From: CAWCUU01 sp963798855
Lineage (GTDB): Bacteria > Gemmatimonadota > Gemmatimonadetes > Longimicrobiales > RSA9
Assembly: GCA_963798855.1 (NCBI GenBank)
Contig: CAWCUU010000002.1
Span: 620,001-684,000 of the forward strand
DNA: 64,000 bases
Direction of reading: 5' to 3'
The notes beneath the pieces are model-generated. The model saw only the letters and a list, made by a program, of their open reading frames with translations. It searched no databases and had not been told where the DNA came from. Numbering within the stretch: the stretch's first letter is position 1; each line of letters opens with the position of its first letter. Below are positions 63,777 to 64,000 of the stretch, piece after piece. Both the position numbers and the translations under genes were made by a program.

Positions 63777-64000
63777 TCAATGGTGGCAGACCCAGCAGTC
63801 CGTCCGGACCTGCTTCTGTCGGTGACAGTCCACGCACCACCCCATCTGCAGCGAGGCGAACTGTGTGACCTGCTTCATCTGCTCGACGGGACCGTGGCAC
63901 TGCTGACAATCCAGCCCCGCGTTGATGTGCATCATGTGAGGGAAGTGCACGTAGTCCGGCAGCTTGTGGATCCGTACCCAGGGGATCGGCTCCTTCTTCT
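63777..64000 (-). CDS. actA: ACIII multihaem cytochrome c subunit (5' end beyond window)
   Basis: Only the C-terminal 74 or so codons of ActA are present. Three CxxCH haem sites are visible, CQQCH, CVDCH and CWVCH, and the protein ends at CHH. IHKLPDYVHFPHMMHINAGL just before them, with its HxxHMxH, is typical of the pentahaem ActA. It lies 28 bases before actB on the same strand, as the first gene of the operon. The promoter lies outside the window. Confidence 0.94.
   Translation of the reverse strand, partial: KKEPIPWVRIHKLPDYVHFPHMMHINAGLDCQQCHGPVEQMKQVTQFASLQMGWCVDCHRQKQVRTDCWVCHH

Overview
The window reads as a chromosomal segment of a GC-rich, Gram-negative, aerobic bacterium. The best guess is Gemmatimonadota. 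This is inferred from an alternative complex III operon, PorV/PorQ-type and single-POTRA outer membrane proteins, an S46 peptidase next to an M20 dipeptidase, a short group-1-like sigma factor and frequent 4-bp start/stop overlaps. No rRNA, tRNA, CRISPR array or prophage was seen. Most of the DNA is ordinary chromosomal coding sequence, with two small mobile-type elements.

Layout. 1-6.6 kb: a lipoprotein cut by the window edge, a PP2C phosphatase broken by a frameshift, and a leftward maeB-pckA-HD operon (C4/C3 gluconeogenic metabolism). 6.7-15.7 kb: one long rightward, largely translationally coupled operon. It runs from a BamA-like protein and an amidohydrolase to YceI, a methyltransferase, a geranylgeranyl-reductase-like flavoprotein, an SRPBCC cyclase-like protein, a KAS II-type ketosynthase, a DUF4126 protein and an AhpD-like protein. 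It looks like a lipid/polyketide/quinone tailoring cluster with no visible chain-starting enzyme or carrier protein. 15.7-19.2 kb: a promoter-leader-terminator module in front of an RpoD-like sigma factor, then a large outer membrane protein. 19.3-26.3 kb: ssb, polA (proofreading residues lost), a cold-shock gene with clear promoter and terminator, a soluble lytic transglycosylase and an ExbB/TolQ protein.

26.4-37.7 kb, all leftward: a complete oligopeptide ABC transporter (binding protein, two permeases, two ATPases), then a LipM-like transferase, gcvP, a metallo-beta-lactamase-fold hydrolase and gcvH. The glycine cleavage P and H proteins therefore sit beside an enzyme that could octanoylate or lipoylate H, but gcvT is absent. 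A lone histidine-kinase dimerisation-like domain follows. 38.2-45.6 kb: a 20-codon ORF with a 15-16 nt Shine-Dalgarno match, two acyl-CoA dehydrogenases, and a subtilase with an FlgD-like tail coupled to a PorV/PorQ-type protein. 45.6-48.9 kb: an orphan antitoxin-like protein, a divergent GroES, Hsp33, a 616-bp deleted insertion sequence and a small lytic transglycosylase. 49.0-56.4 kb: M20 dipeptidase, S46 peptidase, a D-cysteine desulfhydrase-like enzyme, a 277-bp inverted-repeat element, a small ORF coupled to an MFS transporter, and a TrmJ-like RNA methyltransferase. 56.6-64 kb: the leftward actABCDEF operon (quinol:cytochrome c oxidoreductase), with actA cut by the window edge.

The functions point to a respiring heterotroph living on peptides, amino acids and fatty acids: peptidases and peptide import, glycine cleavage, beta-oxidation, malic enzyme/PEPCK, and electrons passed from quinol to cytochrome c by ACIII.
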